This document shows positions 14,934-24,901 of a stretch of 64,000 nt of DNA, piece by piece. Numbering within the stretch: the stretch's first letter is position 1; each line of letters begins with the position of its first letter. The stretch is taken from assembly GCF_900637655.1 (NCBI RefSeq), contig NZ_LR134384.1, positions 682,001 through 746,000 on the forward strand. The letters are read 5' to 3'. The notes under the pieces were generated by a model. The model had not been told where the DNA came from. It did no database searches and saw nothing but the letters and a program-made list of their open reading frames with translations. The translations under genes were made by a program, and so were the position numbers. Source of the stretch: Segatella oris. Its GTDB lineage: Bacteria; Bacteroidota; Bacteroidia; Bacteroidales; Bacteroidaceae.

Positions 14934-16595
14934 CTAATACTTGAACGAGCTGCCTCCGAGAAACTCTCTCAGCAGCGATGTGGGAGGAATGTCACGGTTG
15001 CTGATGGGCTTGAAATACTTCAGGAACTTCAGTAAACGATAGGCTTCGCTATACTCCGAGGCTGTTTCGGGCACCTGTTCAAGCAGCGGTTCGGCCTGCG
15101 TTTTCAGCACTGCAAGTTCGAAAAGCATAGCCGTGTTGAACACAGCATCGGCATTTTCCTGATAAGGGAATATCCACTTGTTCTCTCCCGAGCGTACCGA
15201 CGGCCACCGACGAATGGTCTCCTGTGCCGTGACTCCACGGTATTTGTTGTCGCGAACGATGCGACGCAGGAGGCGGTTATCGGTTGTTGGAATATAGTTA
15301 TGATCGTCGAGGAGTATCGTTGTCAGTGCCGAAGCATAGACACGAAACTTCTGTTGCTCCGGTATCTGGGCCGTCAGCTCGGGGTTCAAGGCGTGAATAC
15401 CTTCCACAACAAGCACGTTGTGATTACTCATTTTGAGCCGTTTGCCACTCTTTTCACTCTTTCCTGACTGGAAATTATACTTTGGAAGCTCCACCTCTTC
15501 ACCGCGGAAAAGGGCATTGAACTGCTCGTTGATGAGTTTCAGATTGAGTGCATAGATACTCTCATAGTCATATTCTCCCTTGGCATCCTTAGGCGTGTCA
15601 TCGCGGTTGACGAAGTAGTCGTCAAGGCTTATCTGCAATGGTTTGATGCCATTGGCCAGCAACTGAACCGACAACCGCTTGCAGGTGGTGGTCTTTCCCG
15701 ACGAAGAAGGCCCTGCCAGAAGCACCAACTTCACACCCTTTCTGTTGGCTATTTCGTCGGCAATGAGTGCAATCTTCTTCTCTTGCAGAGCCTCGCTGAC
15801 GTTGATTAAGTCTGTAGCGTGGCCCGTAGTGACGGCTTCATTGAAGTCGCCTACAGTGCGGACACCGAGAATTTCCTGCCATCTGTGGTGCTCCTTGAAT
15901 ATCTCAAACATCTTGTCTTGCCTGATAATCTCGGGCAAAACCCCTGGATTTTCAATCGAAGGGATGCGCAACAGCAGACCGTCATAGTATTTGTCAAGTC
16001 CGAAGAGATAGAGACTTCGCGTGTTGGTCAGCAGCGAACCATAATAAAAGTCCACGTAATCATCAATTTCATAATAGGTAGTGTAGAGCTTTCCTGCACT
16101 CTCCAAGAGTTTGGCCTTAGCCTCATCGCCCCGGTCTCTGAACATCTTTATCGCCTGTTCTGCCGGCACTTCGAAGCGTTTCACAGGCATATGAGCATCG
16201 ATAATCTCCTGCATGCGTCGGCAAATGCGGTCTACATCGGTCTGTTCTACAGGGTGACCAAGTTGCAGATTGACGTAATAGCCATTGGAAACAGGGATAT
16301 CTATGATGACATAACTCTTGGGATAAAGGTCGTGAACAGCCTTACAGAGCACGAAAAACAATGTCCGTGTGTAGTTGCGCGAAGCTGAAGGAGAATGCAT
16401 GTCAAGGAATTCCACATCCTTACTGTGGTAGACCCGATAGTGCATTCCTTCCACTTTGTTGTTCACCTTGGCGCAGATTGGGCCGTAAGGCATTGGGAGA
16501 TTAAATTGCGAAAAAATATCAGAAAGTGTGCTTCCGATAGCTACTTTTTCAGTTTTTTTATTATTTTTGCAACGTATTTGTACTGCCTGTTTCAT
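14934..16595 (-). CDS. Uridine kinase-like nucleoside kinase with N-terminal TGS-like region
   Basis: The protein has 553 residues. The N-terminal 65 or so resemble a TGS-type ubiquitin-like fold, followed by a threonyl-tRNA-synthetase-like second domain (H-S-A/S type region HSPSASRNYTRTLFFVL) to about 250. The C-terminal P-loop kinase has Walker A G-P-S-S-S-G-K-T at 295-302 and a D-D-Y-F uridine-kinase motif in ISLDDYFVNRDDTP. Bacteroidetes homologues are annotated nucleoside or uridine kinase and probably phosphorylate uridine or cytidine in salvage. The ATG at 16595 is chosen because the upstream extension lacks family-like sequence and a -7 box lies at 16665-16672. It is divergent from the Na/Pi transporter gene. 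Confidence 0.85.
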   Translation of the reverse strand: MKQAVQIRCKNNKKTEKVAIGSTLSDIFSQFNLPMPYGPICAKVNNKVEGMHYRVYHSKDVEFLDMHSPSASRNYTRTLFFVLCKAVHDLYPKSYVIIDIPVSNGYYVNLQLGHPVEQTDVDRICRRMQEIIDAHMPVKRFEVPAEQAIKMFRDRGDEAKAKLLESAGKLYTTYYEIDDYVDFYYGSLLTNTRSLYLFGLDKYYDGLLLRIPSIENPGVLPEIIRQDKMFEIFKEHHRWQEILGVRTVGDFNEAVTTGHATDLINVSEALQEKKIALIADEIANRKGVKLVLLAGPSSSGKTTTCKRLSVQLLANGIKPLQISLDDYFVNRDDTPKDAKGEYDYESIYALNLKLINEQFNALFRGEEVELPKYNFQSGKSEKSGKRLKMSNHNVLVVEGIHALNPELTAQIPEQQKFRVYASALTTILLDDHNYIPTTDNRLLRRIVRDNKYRGVTAQETIRRWPSVRSGENKWIFPYQENADAVFNTAMLFELAVLKTQAEPLLEQVPETASEYSEAYRLLKFLKYFKPISNRDIPPTSLLREFLGGSSFKY

Positions 16596-16664
16596 ATCGT
16601 TTCCATTTTTATATAATGTGAAGTGTGTTATGGTTTGCGTGAGCGTGATGCATATCAAACCGTT

Positions 16665-16672
16665 CAAAGATA
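16665..16672 (-). promoter_or_regulatory. Promoter -7 box for the nucleoside kinase
   Basis: On the minus strand TATCTTTG matches TAnnTTTG, about 70 bp upstream of the chosen ATG. This supports the shorter reading frame. Confidence 0.6.
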
Positions 16673-16723
16673 GGAAAAAGTTGGCAGACTGCATGACGCT
16701 GACATTACAAATTAATTAAAAAT

Positions 16724-18433
16724 ATGTCGATTTGGATAATTTTTAGGCTCATAGGTGCACTTGCATTGCTGATGTTCGGTATGAAATCAATGAGCGACAG
16801 TTTGCAGAAGATGGCGGGCCCACAGCTTCGTCATGTCCTTGGAGCAATGACAACAAACCGCTTTACAGGTATTCTTACGGGTACATTCATCACTGCTGCA
16901 GTGCAGAGTTCGACCGCAACGACGGTGATGACCGTGTCGTTTGTCAACGCCGGACTGCTCACCTTGGCACAAGCCATCTCGGTAATCATGGGTGCAAACA
17001 TCGGTACTACGTTGACCGCTTGGATTATGAGTGCCGGCTTCTCATTTAATATCACCGACTTTGTATGGCCTGCTTTCTTCATCGCTATTATCCTTATCTA
17101 CTCTAAGAAGCGCAAGATTATCGGCGATTTCATCTTCGGTGTCTCGTTCATGTTCCTCGGATTGGGAACTCTCCGACAAACAGGTATCGACATGGATCTG
17201 GCACATAACCAGCCCGTTCTCGACTTCTTTGCCTCTTTCGACCCTAATAGTTTCGTCACAACTATAGTGTTTTTGCTCATCGGTAGCGTGCTGACAATGT
17301 GCGTTCAGAGTTCAGCGGCAATCATGGCAATAACGATGATCCTCTGTTCGAGTGGCGTTTTACCTATCTATCAGGGTATAGCTTTGGTGATGGGAGAGAA
17401 CATTGGAACCACAGTTACTTCCAACATTGCTGCTCTCACGGCTAATACGCAAGCGCGACGAGCTGCTTTTGCCCACATGTTCTTCAATGTTTTCGGTGTC
17501 ATTTGGATGCTGTTGGTCTTCAAACCCTTCATCAATATGGTGTGCGGTTTCGTTGGTTTCGATGAATTCATGACCAAAGGTGACCCCCATTTCTTAGCCA
17601 ACGTAGCCAAGCTGAGCTTTGTTCTTGCGGCTTTCCATACTATATTCAACATCACCAACACATGTATTCTGGTGGGCTTTATCAAGCAGATTGAAAAGAT
17701 AGTCTGCTTCGTTATCAAGCCTAAGGCACAAGCCGACGAAGATGAATTCCGCCTGCATTTCATCCAGACGGGTATCATGAAGACCCCCGAACTCTCTGTT
17801 CTTGAGGCCCAAAAAGAAATAACCAGCTTCGCAGAGCGCATTCATCGCATGTTCGGAATGGTGCAGACACTGCTCATAGAAAAGGATGAGAAAGCCTTTC
17901 TAAAGGTATATAGCCGCATTGAAAAATACGAAGGAATCAGCGACAACATGGAAGTTGAGATCGCAAACTACCTGAATGAAGTGAGCGATTCGCATCTGAG
18001 CGACGAGACCAAGGCTAAGATCAGAGCCATGCTTCGTGAGATAAGCGAGATAGAAAGTATCGGAGACAGCTGCTTCAACATGGCCCGCACGATTAATCGG
18101 CGCTTTACAAGCAAGGAAGATTTCACTCCCCAGCAGTATGAACACATTCATCAGATGTTCAATCTGACGAATAATGCGCTTGAACAAATGAACTACATGT
18201 TCAATCACACCCGTGAAACCATCGACGTGAACCATTCATTCAACATCGAGAATGAAATCAACAACTATCGCGATCAGCTGCGAACACAGAACATTAATGA
18301 TGTCAATTCACATGCCTATACCTACACTATCGGCACGATGTACATGGATCTTATCCAGGAATGTGAGAAACTTGGCGACTATGTTGTTAATGTAGTTGAG
18401 GCACGAATGAATACCAAACAGCGAGAGGTGTAA
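16724..18433 (+). CDS. Na/Pi cotransporter family protein with PhoU-like tail
   Basis: The protein has 569 residues. The N-terminal 340 form two Na/Pi-cotransporter repeats, each carrying the QSS signature: A-V-Q-S-S-T-A-T-T in the first and C-V-Q-S-S-A-A-I in the second. G-A-N-I-G-T-T and G-E-N-I-G-T-T follow them. About nine membrane segments are expected. The remaining 200 or so residues are soluble and helical, like the PhoU domain fused to bacterial NptA homologues. Family members move phosphate with sodium across the inner membrane. No adjacent pho regulator is seen; the two secreted phosphatases at 2264-5079 could supply its substrate. Confidence 0.88.
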   Translation: MSIWIIFRLIGALALLMFGMKSMSDSLQKMAGPQLRHVLGAMTTNRFTGILTGTFITAAVQSSTATTVMTVSFVNAGLLTLAQAISVIMGANIGTTLTAWIMSAGFSFNITDFVWPAFFIAIILIYSKKRKIIGDFIFGVSFMFLGLGTLRQTGIDMDLAHNQPVLDFFASFDPNSFVTTIVFLLIGSVLTMCVQSSAAIMAITMILCSSGVLPIYQGIALVMGENIGTTVTSNIAALTANTQARRAAFAHMFFNVFGVIWMLLVFKPFINMVCGFVGFDEFMTKGDPHFLANVAKLSFVLAAFHTIFNITNTCILVGFIKQIEKIVCFVIKPKAQADEDEFRLHFIQTGIMKTPELSVLEAQKEITSFAERIHRMFGMVQTLLIEKDEKAFLKVYSRIEKYEGISDNMEVEIANYLNEVSDSHLSDETKAKIRAMLREISEIESIGDSCFNMARTINRRFTSKEDFTPQQYEHIHQMFNLTNNALEQMNYMFNHTRETIDVNHSFNIENEINNYRDQLRTQNINDVNSHAYTYTIGTMYMDLIQECEKLGDYVVNVVEARMNTKQREV

Positions 18434-18553
18434 GGTAAACATGGAACCACAACTACGCTATTCCCCCTCGCTATGTGTGAATAGTTATGCCATGAATTTA
18501 TGGAAATTACATTATGAAATCTACATATCAACGCCATAAACGTTGTGCAGTTG

Positions 18554-18598
18554 ATAACCCAGGGTTGCCAAACGATAGTGCAGGCTCCCCTGGGTTAT
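18554..18598. repeat. Long inverted repeat ATAACCCAGGG ... CCCTGGGTTAT
   Basis: An 11-bp perfect inverted repeat (18554-18564 with 18588-18598) has a 23-base loop that contains GTTGCC and GGCTCC, which may extend the stem. It lies 120 bp past the Na/Pi gene. It could terminate that transcript or be a REP-type palindrome. Confidence 0.65.
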
Positions 18599-18644
18599 TA
18601 TGTATTTTATGGGGAACAATGGTCATCGGTGTTGCGCTTTCCCT

Positions 18645-18745
18645 CTTAAGTCACTATTAAATCATGGCGTAAAATGATGCAAATTGTCGTGTGATTTGCC
18701 GTATTTAACCGCATGGAATGACGCATTTCAGCCATTTATCGCACC
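18645..18745 (+). repeat. TGACGC-type repeat fragment
   Basis: The stretch GCGTAAAATGATGCAAATTG, GTGTGATTTGCCGTATTTAAC and CGCATGGAATGACGCATTTC closely matches 26355-26405. It is a fragment of the family found after many genes in this window. Confidence 0.7.
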
Positions 18746-18901
18746 TTTTTCACATTCTCTTCTGACTACTTTTATTCTTTGTTATATTCCTAATAAGCTT
18801 CGTCTTCCATGACTTTCACAGGCTAAATAATTAAAGAAGGCATAGTGAATTGCAATATACAAGTAGATGGTCTGGTTAAAGAGGCGAGACTATAAGCATA
18901 A

Positions 18902-18939
18902 AAAAGAGGCTTCAGGGATAATTTCTTGCAGCCTCTTTT
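18902..18939. terminator. Intrinsic terminator, bidirectional
   Basis: AAAAGAGGCT and AGCCTCTTTT form a 10-bp perfect stem with an 18-base loop, with T-runs on both strands. It lies just past the end of the minus-strand aspartase pseudogene and can also stop plus-strand transcription. Confidence 0.85.
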
Positions 18940-18956
18940 CTTTTGAAGCAGATCAT

Positions 18957-19993
18957 TTATTTAATGAACTTATGCGATGCAAGCATATTCTTTGGGTTGA
19001 GAGCTTCGTCAAGTTCTTCTTTCGATAGTAAGCCTTTTTCGAGTACAATGTCGTAAACGGAGCGGTTAGTCTCAAGGGCTTCCTTCGCAACCTTTGTGCT
19101 ATTCTTGTATCCAATGTATGGATTGAGCGCAGTAACGATGCCGATTGAGTTCTTAACCATTTCGTAACAACGCTCTTTGTTGACTGTAATGCCGAGCACA
19201 CATTCCTCAGTTAACGTGTCAACAGCATTGTGAAGCCACCATAAACTCTCGAAGAGACACTCGGTGATTACAGGCTCCATAACGTTCAAATCAAGTTGAC
19301 CTGCCTCGGCAGCAAACGTTACTGTGGCATCGTTTCCAAAGACTTTAAAGCATACTTGATTAGTAACTTCTGGGATGATGGGATTGACTTTACCCGGCAT
19401 AATCGATAACCTGGGCCCTTAGGAGACAGATTTATCTCGTTAAGACCACAGCGCGGACCAGATGCCATGAGGCGGAAGTCGTTGCAAATCTTAGAGAGTT
19501 TCACTGCCAAACGCTTCAAAGCACCACTGAAACTGACGTAAGCGCCGGTGTCAGGAGTAGCTTCTACAAGGTCGATTGCAGACACAAAAGGTTCTCCTGT
19601 GAGTTTACTTAAGTTGGCAGCACATAGCTTTGCAAAGCCCGGTACAGCGTTTAGACCTGTTCCAATGGCTGTACCGCCCATGTTAATCTCATGTAAGAGT
19701 TTGATGTTTCGTTCTATATTGAGAATTTCTTCCTCAAGATTGTTGACATAAGCATTAAACTCTTGGCCCGCCGTCATAGGTACTGCATCCTGCAATTGGG
19801 TACGTCCCATCTTCAAAACATCCTTGAACTCTTCGCCCTTATAACGCAAAGCGCTGATTAATTTTGCTTTGATTACCTCATTGTTCAGCGCTGATGCGCA
19901 GTACGATTCACGTTGAAAAGCACCCTTTCCTATCGTGAGAAAGAACAACAACGACAACGCATTCGGCAGAGAAATTAACTGAGATAATGCCAT
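18957..19993 (-). pseudogene. Broken aspartate ammonia-lyase (aspA-like)
   Basis: Two overlapping frames together match the central and C-terminal parts of aspartase, which converts aspartate to fumarate and ammonia. The first frame (19319-19993) gains family similarity only from about 19870: GEEFKDVLKMGRTQLQDAV and NMGGTAIGTGLN. It ends in LSPKGPG. The second frame (18957-19400) continues with [12 protein letters not shown] to the normal C-terminus. One base is missing at about 19407/19408, so GGTTCATCG became GGTTATCG inside the catalytic loop [11 protein letters not shown]. The N-terminal third, including its substrate-binding parts, is absent and replaced by unrelated sequence. It is therefore a truncated and frameshifted relic, not an active gene. 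The terminator at 18902-18939 is still intact. Confidence 0.85.
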
Positions 19994-20453
19994 ATAAGCA
20001 ATGATAGCGTTTTATAGAAACAAACTTTTTGTCTCGTTCTTAAATATAAAGATAAACGAGAAATATCAGGACTCATTTACAAAATCCTGTATTGTTTTTA
20101 TAAAAAAGCAAACAAAACATCTTATTTTCTCAAAGAAGTTATGGGAGCATTTCAGTTGTATGATATAATGCTTAGCGTTTTATTTCAGCACGATGTAAGC
20201 CGAATGATAACCCATGCCAAATCCAAAGATAAGGGGATTAAAGTTGGATTAAAAAACACAACAAGTGAAGCGTGCTCACAATTCCTATGATTTTGTAGTG
20301 TAATCTGTGTCAAAAGACACAATGAAATGAGTCGGATTGCGAGATGATTAACCTCACTTTACATTATGTGAAAAATGAGTTAAAGAAGTGATTAATTCCT
20401 ATCTATTAAATCTTTTTAATGATAGATTTACGGCAAACTACTTAAAATATCTA
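19994..20453. other. AT-rich intergenic region
   Basis: This is gene-free DNA between the aspA relic and the RND operon. The inverted pair TCTCGTT (20032-20038) and AACGAGA (20055-20061) could form a 7-bp hairpin. Around 20290-20390 are weak matches to the TGACGC/GAGTC-type repeats. I see no other gene or RNA. Confidence 0.5.
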
Positions 20454-20461
20454 TAAATTTG
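20454..20461 (+). promoter_or_regulatory. Promoter -7 box for the RND efflux operon
   Basis: TAAATTTG matches TAnnTTTG, 54 bases before the adaptor ATG. No regulator gene is adjacent. Confidence 0.6.
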
Positions 20462-20515
20462 TATTTAATTCTTGAATCATTAGTAAAAGATAATCGGATA
20501 ACCCATTAGTTAGGT

Positions 20516-21595
20516 ATGAAGAAAGAGATGCTGTTGATGGCTATCATCACATTGATTGTAGTCACAGGATGCCGCAAAAACAAGGAAAACAGCGACCAAA
20601 CGGTCTACGCAGTAACGTCTCCTTGGGTAACCAATACACAAGTTTCAAAGGACTATGTGGCCCATATTGAATCGCGAAAAAACATAGAAGTACGCGCGCA
20701 GCAGGAGGGAATCTTGCAGCAAGTCTATGTCACTGAAGGACAACAGGTGCGAGCCGGTCAGCCGCTTTTCCGCATTTCGATTGTTGGAGCGCAACAAAAT
20801 GTGGCGCGGGCAAAGGCAGAAGCCGAGCAAGCACGCATTGAACTGCAAAACACAACAACGCTAACGAGGGGGCAAATTGTTTCGCCCAACGCACAAAAGA
20901 TGGCCAAAGCGAAGCTCAATGCAGCCTTGGCAGATTATAAATTGGCACAGATTCAAGCACGATTATGCTTAATCAGCGCCCCATTTACAGGCGTTATAGG
21001 AAGTCTTCCGAAAAAGATTGGAAGCTTAGTGCAGGGAGGTGACTTGCTCACTACACTATCCGACAACTCGTCACTCAACGTATATTTCAACATCTCTGAA
21101 CCCGAATATATAGACTATCAGCAACATTCTGCCGAACGAAACAAACTTCCTTTGACGCTGATTCTTGCCAATGGAAGCGCCTTTTCGGCTAAAGGCTACA
21201 TCCAAAACATAGCTGGTGAGTTTGACAGTAGCTCTGGAAATATAGCTCTTCGCGCCCACTTTGCCAATCCGAAAGGCTTGCTTCGCAATGGCGAAACAGG
21301 CACAGTGCGCATCAATATGCCTTTACACAACGTGTTGGTAATCCCACAACAGGCCACGTATGAAGAGGAAGACCGCCGCTATGTGTTTGTTGTTGATGGC
21401 GCAGGCTATGCACATTCACGTGAGATTAAAGTGGCATTTGAACAACCAGAGGTGTTTATTATCGCCGAAGGAGTAACTGCCAACGACAAGATTCTATTGA
21501 GTGGAGTGCAGAAAGTGCATGATGGTCAACACGTAAAGACGCGTTATTACACACCGAGTGAAGCCATGAAACGTGTTCAACTGAATGCCGACTAA
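20516..21595 (+). CDS. RND efflux periplasmic adaptor (MexA/AcrA-like lipoprotein)
   Basis: This 359-residue lipoprotein has a lipobox (VVTGC, Cys at 19), followed by the membrane-fusion-protein layout: barrel-sandwich half (SRKNIEVRAQQEGILQQVYV), short helical hairpin (about 95-145), second half-lipoyl (FTGVIGSLPKKIGSLVQGG) and beta-barrel and membrane-proximal domains to the C-terminus. It links the inner-membrane pump to the outer-membrane channel. First of three genes in one operon. A 117-bp gap with a 7-bp hairpin (GTTCTCA/TGAGAAC, 21638-21669) separates it from the permease. The substrate is not predictable from sequence. Confidence 0.92.
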   Translation: MKKEMLLMAIITLIVVTGCRKNKENSDQTVYAVTSPWVTNTQVSKDYVAHIESRKNIEVRAQQEGILQQVYVTEGQQVRAGQPLFRISIVGAQQNVARAKAEAEQARIELQNTTTLTRGQIVSPNAQKMAKAKLNAALADYKLAQIQARLCLISAPFTGVIGSLPKKIGSLVQGGDLLTTLSDNSSLNVYFNISEPEYIDYQQHSAERNKLPLTLILANGSAFSAKGYIQNIAGEFDSSSGNIALRAHFANPKGLLRNGETGTVRINMPLHNVLVIPQQATYEEEDRRYVFVVDGAGYAHSREIKVAFEQPEVFIIAEGVTANDKILLSGVQKVHDGQHVKTRYYTPSEAMKRVQLNAD

Positions 21596-21637
21596 GGCTT
21601 TCAGGTGGCTTTTCATCACGCTTTACAACCGGAAAAA

Positions 21638-21669
21638 GTTCTCACACCATATTATTTCATGATGAGAAC
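21638..21669. repeat. Small hairpin in the operon gap
   Basis: GTTCTCA (21638-21644) and TGAGAAC (21663-21669) form a 7-bp stem between the adaptor and pump genes. It has no T-run, so it may stabilise mRNA ends or modulate pump expression. Confidence 0.4.
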
Positions 21670-21712
21670 AACCATTTATAAGAAGAAAAAAAGACGCTAA
21701 TAAACAGTCAAT

Positions 21713-24700
21713 ATGTTTCAAAAGTTTATTCGAAGACCAGTACTTGCCATCGTTGTTTCATTGGTAATCGTCTTCATTGGCATTCTTTCGCTGTTCAATT
21801 TACCCATTACTCAGTTCCCATCTATATCCCCTCCAAAGGTTAATGTGGTAGCCGATTATCCGGGAGCCAACAATGAACTGATGATTAAGTCAGTGCTTAT
21901 ACCTCTTGAACAGGCACTGAATGGCGTGCCGGGAATGAAGTATATCGAGTCGGATGCAGGCAATGACGGCGAAGGAGAGATAAACATTGTCTTCAAACTC
22001 GGTACAGATCCAAACGTGGATGCCATCAATGTGCAAAACCGAGTGTCGGCAGCGACCAACAAACTACCGCCAGCTGTTGTGCGCGAAGGAGTGAAAATAT
22101 CTCGTGAGGAGCCTAATATCCTCATGTATATCAACCTATATAGCGATGATCCTAAAGTCGATCAGAACTTCCTTTTCAATTATGCGGACATCAATATCTC
22201 CCCAGAACTCGCCCGCGTTGATGGCGTTGGAGATCTTGATATCCTTGGAACGAGGAGCTTTGCCATGCGTGTTTGGCTCAAGCCTGATAAGCTTACGGCC
22301 TATGGTTTGTCTGCAAGCGACATCACAGATGCCTTACAACAACAGAGCATTGAAGCCTCTCCAGGCAAGCTTGGGGAAAGTTCGGGCAAGCATGCACAAA
22401 GCTTTGAGTATGTGTTGAAGTATCCGGGACGTTATACAACGCCTGAAGAGTATAGCAATATTGTCGTGAAATCAACTCCTGATGGGCAATTTATTAGACT
22501 CAAAGATGTAGCAGATGTGAGCCTCGGGAGTGAGGTTTATGACATATATTCTACGTTGAATGGTCACCCGTCTGCAGCCATAACACTGAAACAAGCCTAT
22601 GGATCGAACGCGCGACAAGTTATTCAGAACGTCAAGAAAACTATGGCTCACCTTCAAAAAGACATGCCAAAGGGCATGCATTATGAGTTGAGTTACGACA
22701 TCAGTAGATTCCTTGATGCCTCTATAGAAAAGGTAATTCACACGCTGTTTGAAGCCTTTATACTCGTTGGTTTCGTTGTATTCTTGTTCCTTGGAGACTG
22801 GCGTTCTGCCCTCATTCCATGTCTTGCAGTCCCTGTTTCGTTAATAGGTAGCTTCGCAGTCATGAATGCTTTCGGCATAACGCTTAACATGATATCGCTC
22901 TTTGCCTTAGTAATGGCGATTGGAATCGTGGTCGATGATGCCATTGTGGTAATCGAAGCGGTCAATGTGAAGATAGCCCAAGAAGGCTTAGAACCTTTGG
23001 AAGCCACGCAAAAGGCAATGAAAGAAATCAGTGGAGCCATAGTAGCCGTGACATTGGTTATGGCATCTGTGTTCATTCCTGTAGCCTTTATGGGTGGCCC
23101 AGAAGGCATGTTTTATCGGCAGTTTTCAATCACAATAGCTTCTGGAATCGTGCTTTCGGGCTTCACAGCCCTAACACTTACGCCCTCGCTTTGTGCGCTA
23201 ATATTGACTCGGGAGCGTGATAACCACATCAAAAAGACGTGGCTTAATCGTGTACTTGATAAGTTTAATGCGGGCTTTGACAAAGGAATCGGCGGCTATC
23301 GCAACGTGCTTCAACGCACTGTTTCGAGGAAGATTATCACGCTTCCACTATTACTTTTGTTCTGCATTGGAGCCTTCTTTATCAACAATTCGTTACCTTC
23401 GGGCTTCATTCCTCAAGAAGATCAGGGTATGATTTATGCTGTAATTGAGACACCACCTGGTGCTACTATTGAGCGAACTAATAAGGTTGCACATCAACTT
23501 GCGAGTATAATTGCAAAGGAAGATGGCATAGAAAGTGTGTCTTCTTTGGCTGGATATGAGATCCTTTCTGAAGGAACCAGCGCCAACTCTGGTTCGTGTT
23601 TGATTAATCTTAAGCCTTGGAAGGAACGCAGTCGGACGGCAAAAGAGATCATCAATGACCTTGAAAACAAGTGCCAACAGATAACAGATGCCAACATAGA
23701 ATTCTTCGAACCACCTTCTATTCCAGGCTATGGTGCGGCGTCAGGTTTCGAGCTTCGACTCCTCGATAAGACTGGAAGTAACGACTATCATGCTATGGAA
23801 AAGGTCAGCAAGAGCTTCGTTTCAGCTCTTAATAAGCGTCCAGAGATAGGCTCAGCCTTTACCTTTTACTCGGCCAGTTTCCCTCAATACATGCTTCGAG
23901 TAGATAATGATATTGCCGCACAAAAAGGCATTACACTCGGTACAGCCATGGATAATCTCTCCACATTGATTGGTTCTGACTACGAAACGGGCTTCGTTCG
24001 ATTTGGTAAGCCCTATAAAGTCATCGTGCAAGCCGACCCAAAATATCGTGCTTTTCCACAAGACTTGATGCAGTTAAATGTTAAGAACAACCAAGGTGAA
24101 ATGGTGCCTTATGCCGACTTCTTACACATGGAAAAGGTATATGGAATGAGTGAGATGACGCGGCATAATCTATATAATTCTGCCGAAGTTACAGGCTCAG
24201 CAGCAGCTGGATACAGTAGTGGTCAGGCCATCAAAGCTATCGAAGAGGTGGCTGCTTCGACGCTACCTCACGGCTATGATTACGATTTTGCCGGCATCAC
24301 TAAAGACGAAGTAGACCAAGGAAACCAAGCGTTGATCATCTTTATTGTATGTCTAACGTTCGTCTATCTCATCCTTTCAGCACAATATGAGAACTTCCTT
24401 TTGCCACTACCAATCATTACTTGTCTACCCGCGGGCATCTGTGGAACGTTCATTTTCCTAAAACTCACGGGATTGGAAAACAACATCTACGCCCAAGTTG
24501 CTATGGTAATGCTGATTGGTTTGCTTGGAAAGAATGCAGTGTTAATGGTAGAATATGCCGTGCAACGCCACAACTTAGGTAAGAGTATACGTGCAGCGGC
24601 CATCGAAGGTGCGGCAGCTCGCTTCCGTCCTATACTCATGACATCGTTCGCTTTCATAGCCGGCTTGCTGCCATTAGTATTTGCTCATGGTGCAGGGGCT

Positions 24701-24901
24701 ATTGGAAACCGAACCATTGGCACGGCAGCTGCAGGTGGAATGCTATTCGGAACATGCTTCGGACTCATTCTCGTTCCGGGATTGTATTATATCTTTGGGC
24801 GTATGGCCGACCATGTAAAGATGGTTCGTTACCAACGAAACAAGCCTTTGACAGAGGAGAAAGACAAACAATATAAACTTGAAAATGATGAAAAGAAATA
24901 A
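21713..24901 (+). CDS. RND multidrug efflux permease (HAE1, AcrB/MexB-like)
   Basis: The protein has 1062 residues and the standard RND layout: TM1 near the N-terminus (FIRRPVLAIVVSLVIVFIG), a large periplasmic loop, TM2-6, TM7, a second loop and TM8-12. The conserved start SPPKVNV after PITQFPSI, the proton-relay TM4 pair G-I-V-V-D-D-A-I-V-V, and GFIPQEDQGM in the second loop are present. It is a proton-driven trimer exporting drugs, bile-like compounds or dyes. The stop overlaps the outer-membrane gene by 17 bp, showing coupling. Full length with no frameshift. Confidence 0.95.
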   Translation: MFQKFIRRPVLAIVVSLVIVFIGILSLFNLPITQFPSISPPKVNVVADYPGANNELMIKSVLIPLEQALNGVPGMKYIESDAGNDGEGEINIVFKLGTDPNVDAINVQNRVSAATNKLPPAVVREGVKISREEPNILMYINLYSDDPKVDQNFLFNYADINISPELARVDGVGDLDILGTRSFAMRVWLKPDKLTAYGLSASDITDALQQQSIEASPGKLGESSGKHAQSFEYVLKYPGRYTTPEEYSNIVVKSTPDGQFIRLKDVADVSLGSEVYDIYSTLNGHPSAAITLKQAYGSNARQVIQNVKKTMAHLQKDMPKGMHYELSYDISRFLDASIEKVIHTLFEAFILVGFVVFLFLGDWRSALIPCLAVPVSLIGSFAVMNAFGITLNMISLFALVMAIGIVVDDAIVVIEAVNVKIAQEGLEPLEATQKAMKEISGAIVAVTLVMASVFIPVAFMGGPEGMFYRQFSITIASGIVLSGFTALTLTPSLCALILTRERDNHIKKTWLNRVLDKFNAGFDKGIGGYRNVLQRTVSRKIITLPLLLLFCIGAFFINNSLPSGFIPQEDQGMIYAVIETPPGATIERTNKVAHQLASIIAKEDGIESVSSLAGYEILSEGTSANSGSCLINLKPWKERSRTAKEIINDLENKCQQITDANIEFFEPPSIPGYGAASGFELRLLDKTGSNDYHAMEKVSKSFVSALNKRPEIGSAFTFYSASFPQYMLRVDNDIAAQKGITLGTAMDNLSTLIGSDYETGFVRFGKPYKVIVQADPKYRAFPQDLMQLNVKNNQGEMVPYADFLHMEKVYGMSEMTRHNLYNSAEVTGSAAAGYSSGQAIKAIEEVAASTLPHGYDYDFAGITKDEVDQGNQALIIFIVCLTFVYLILSAQYENFLLPLPIITCLPAGICGTFIFLKLTGLENNIYAQVAMVMLIGLLGKNAVLMVEYAVQRHNLGKSIRAAAIEGAAARFRPILMTSFAFIAGLLPLVFAHGAGAIGNRTIGTAAAGGMLFGTCFGLILVPGLYYIFGRMADHVKMVRYQRNKPLTEEKDKQYKLENDEKK

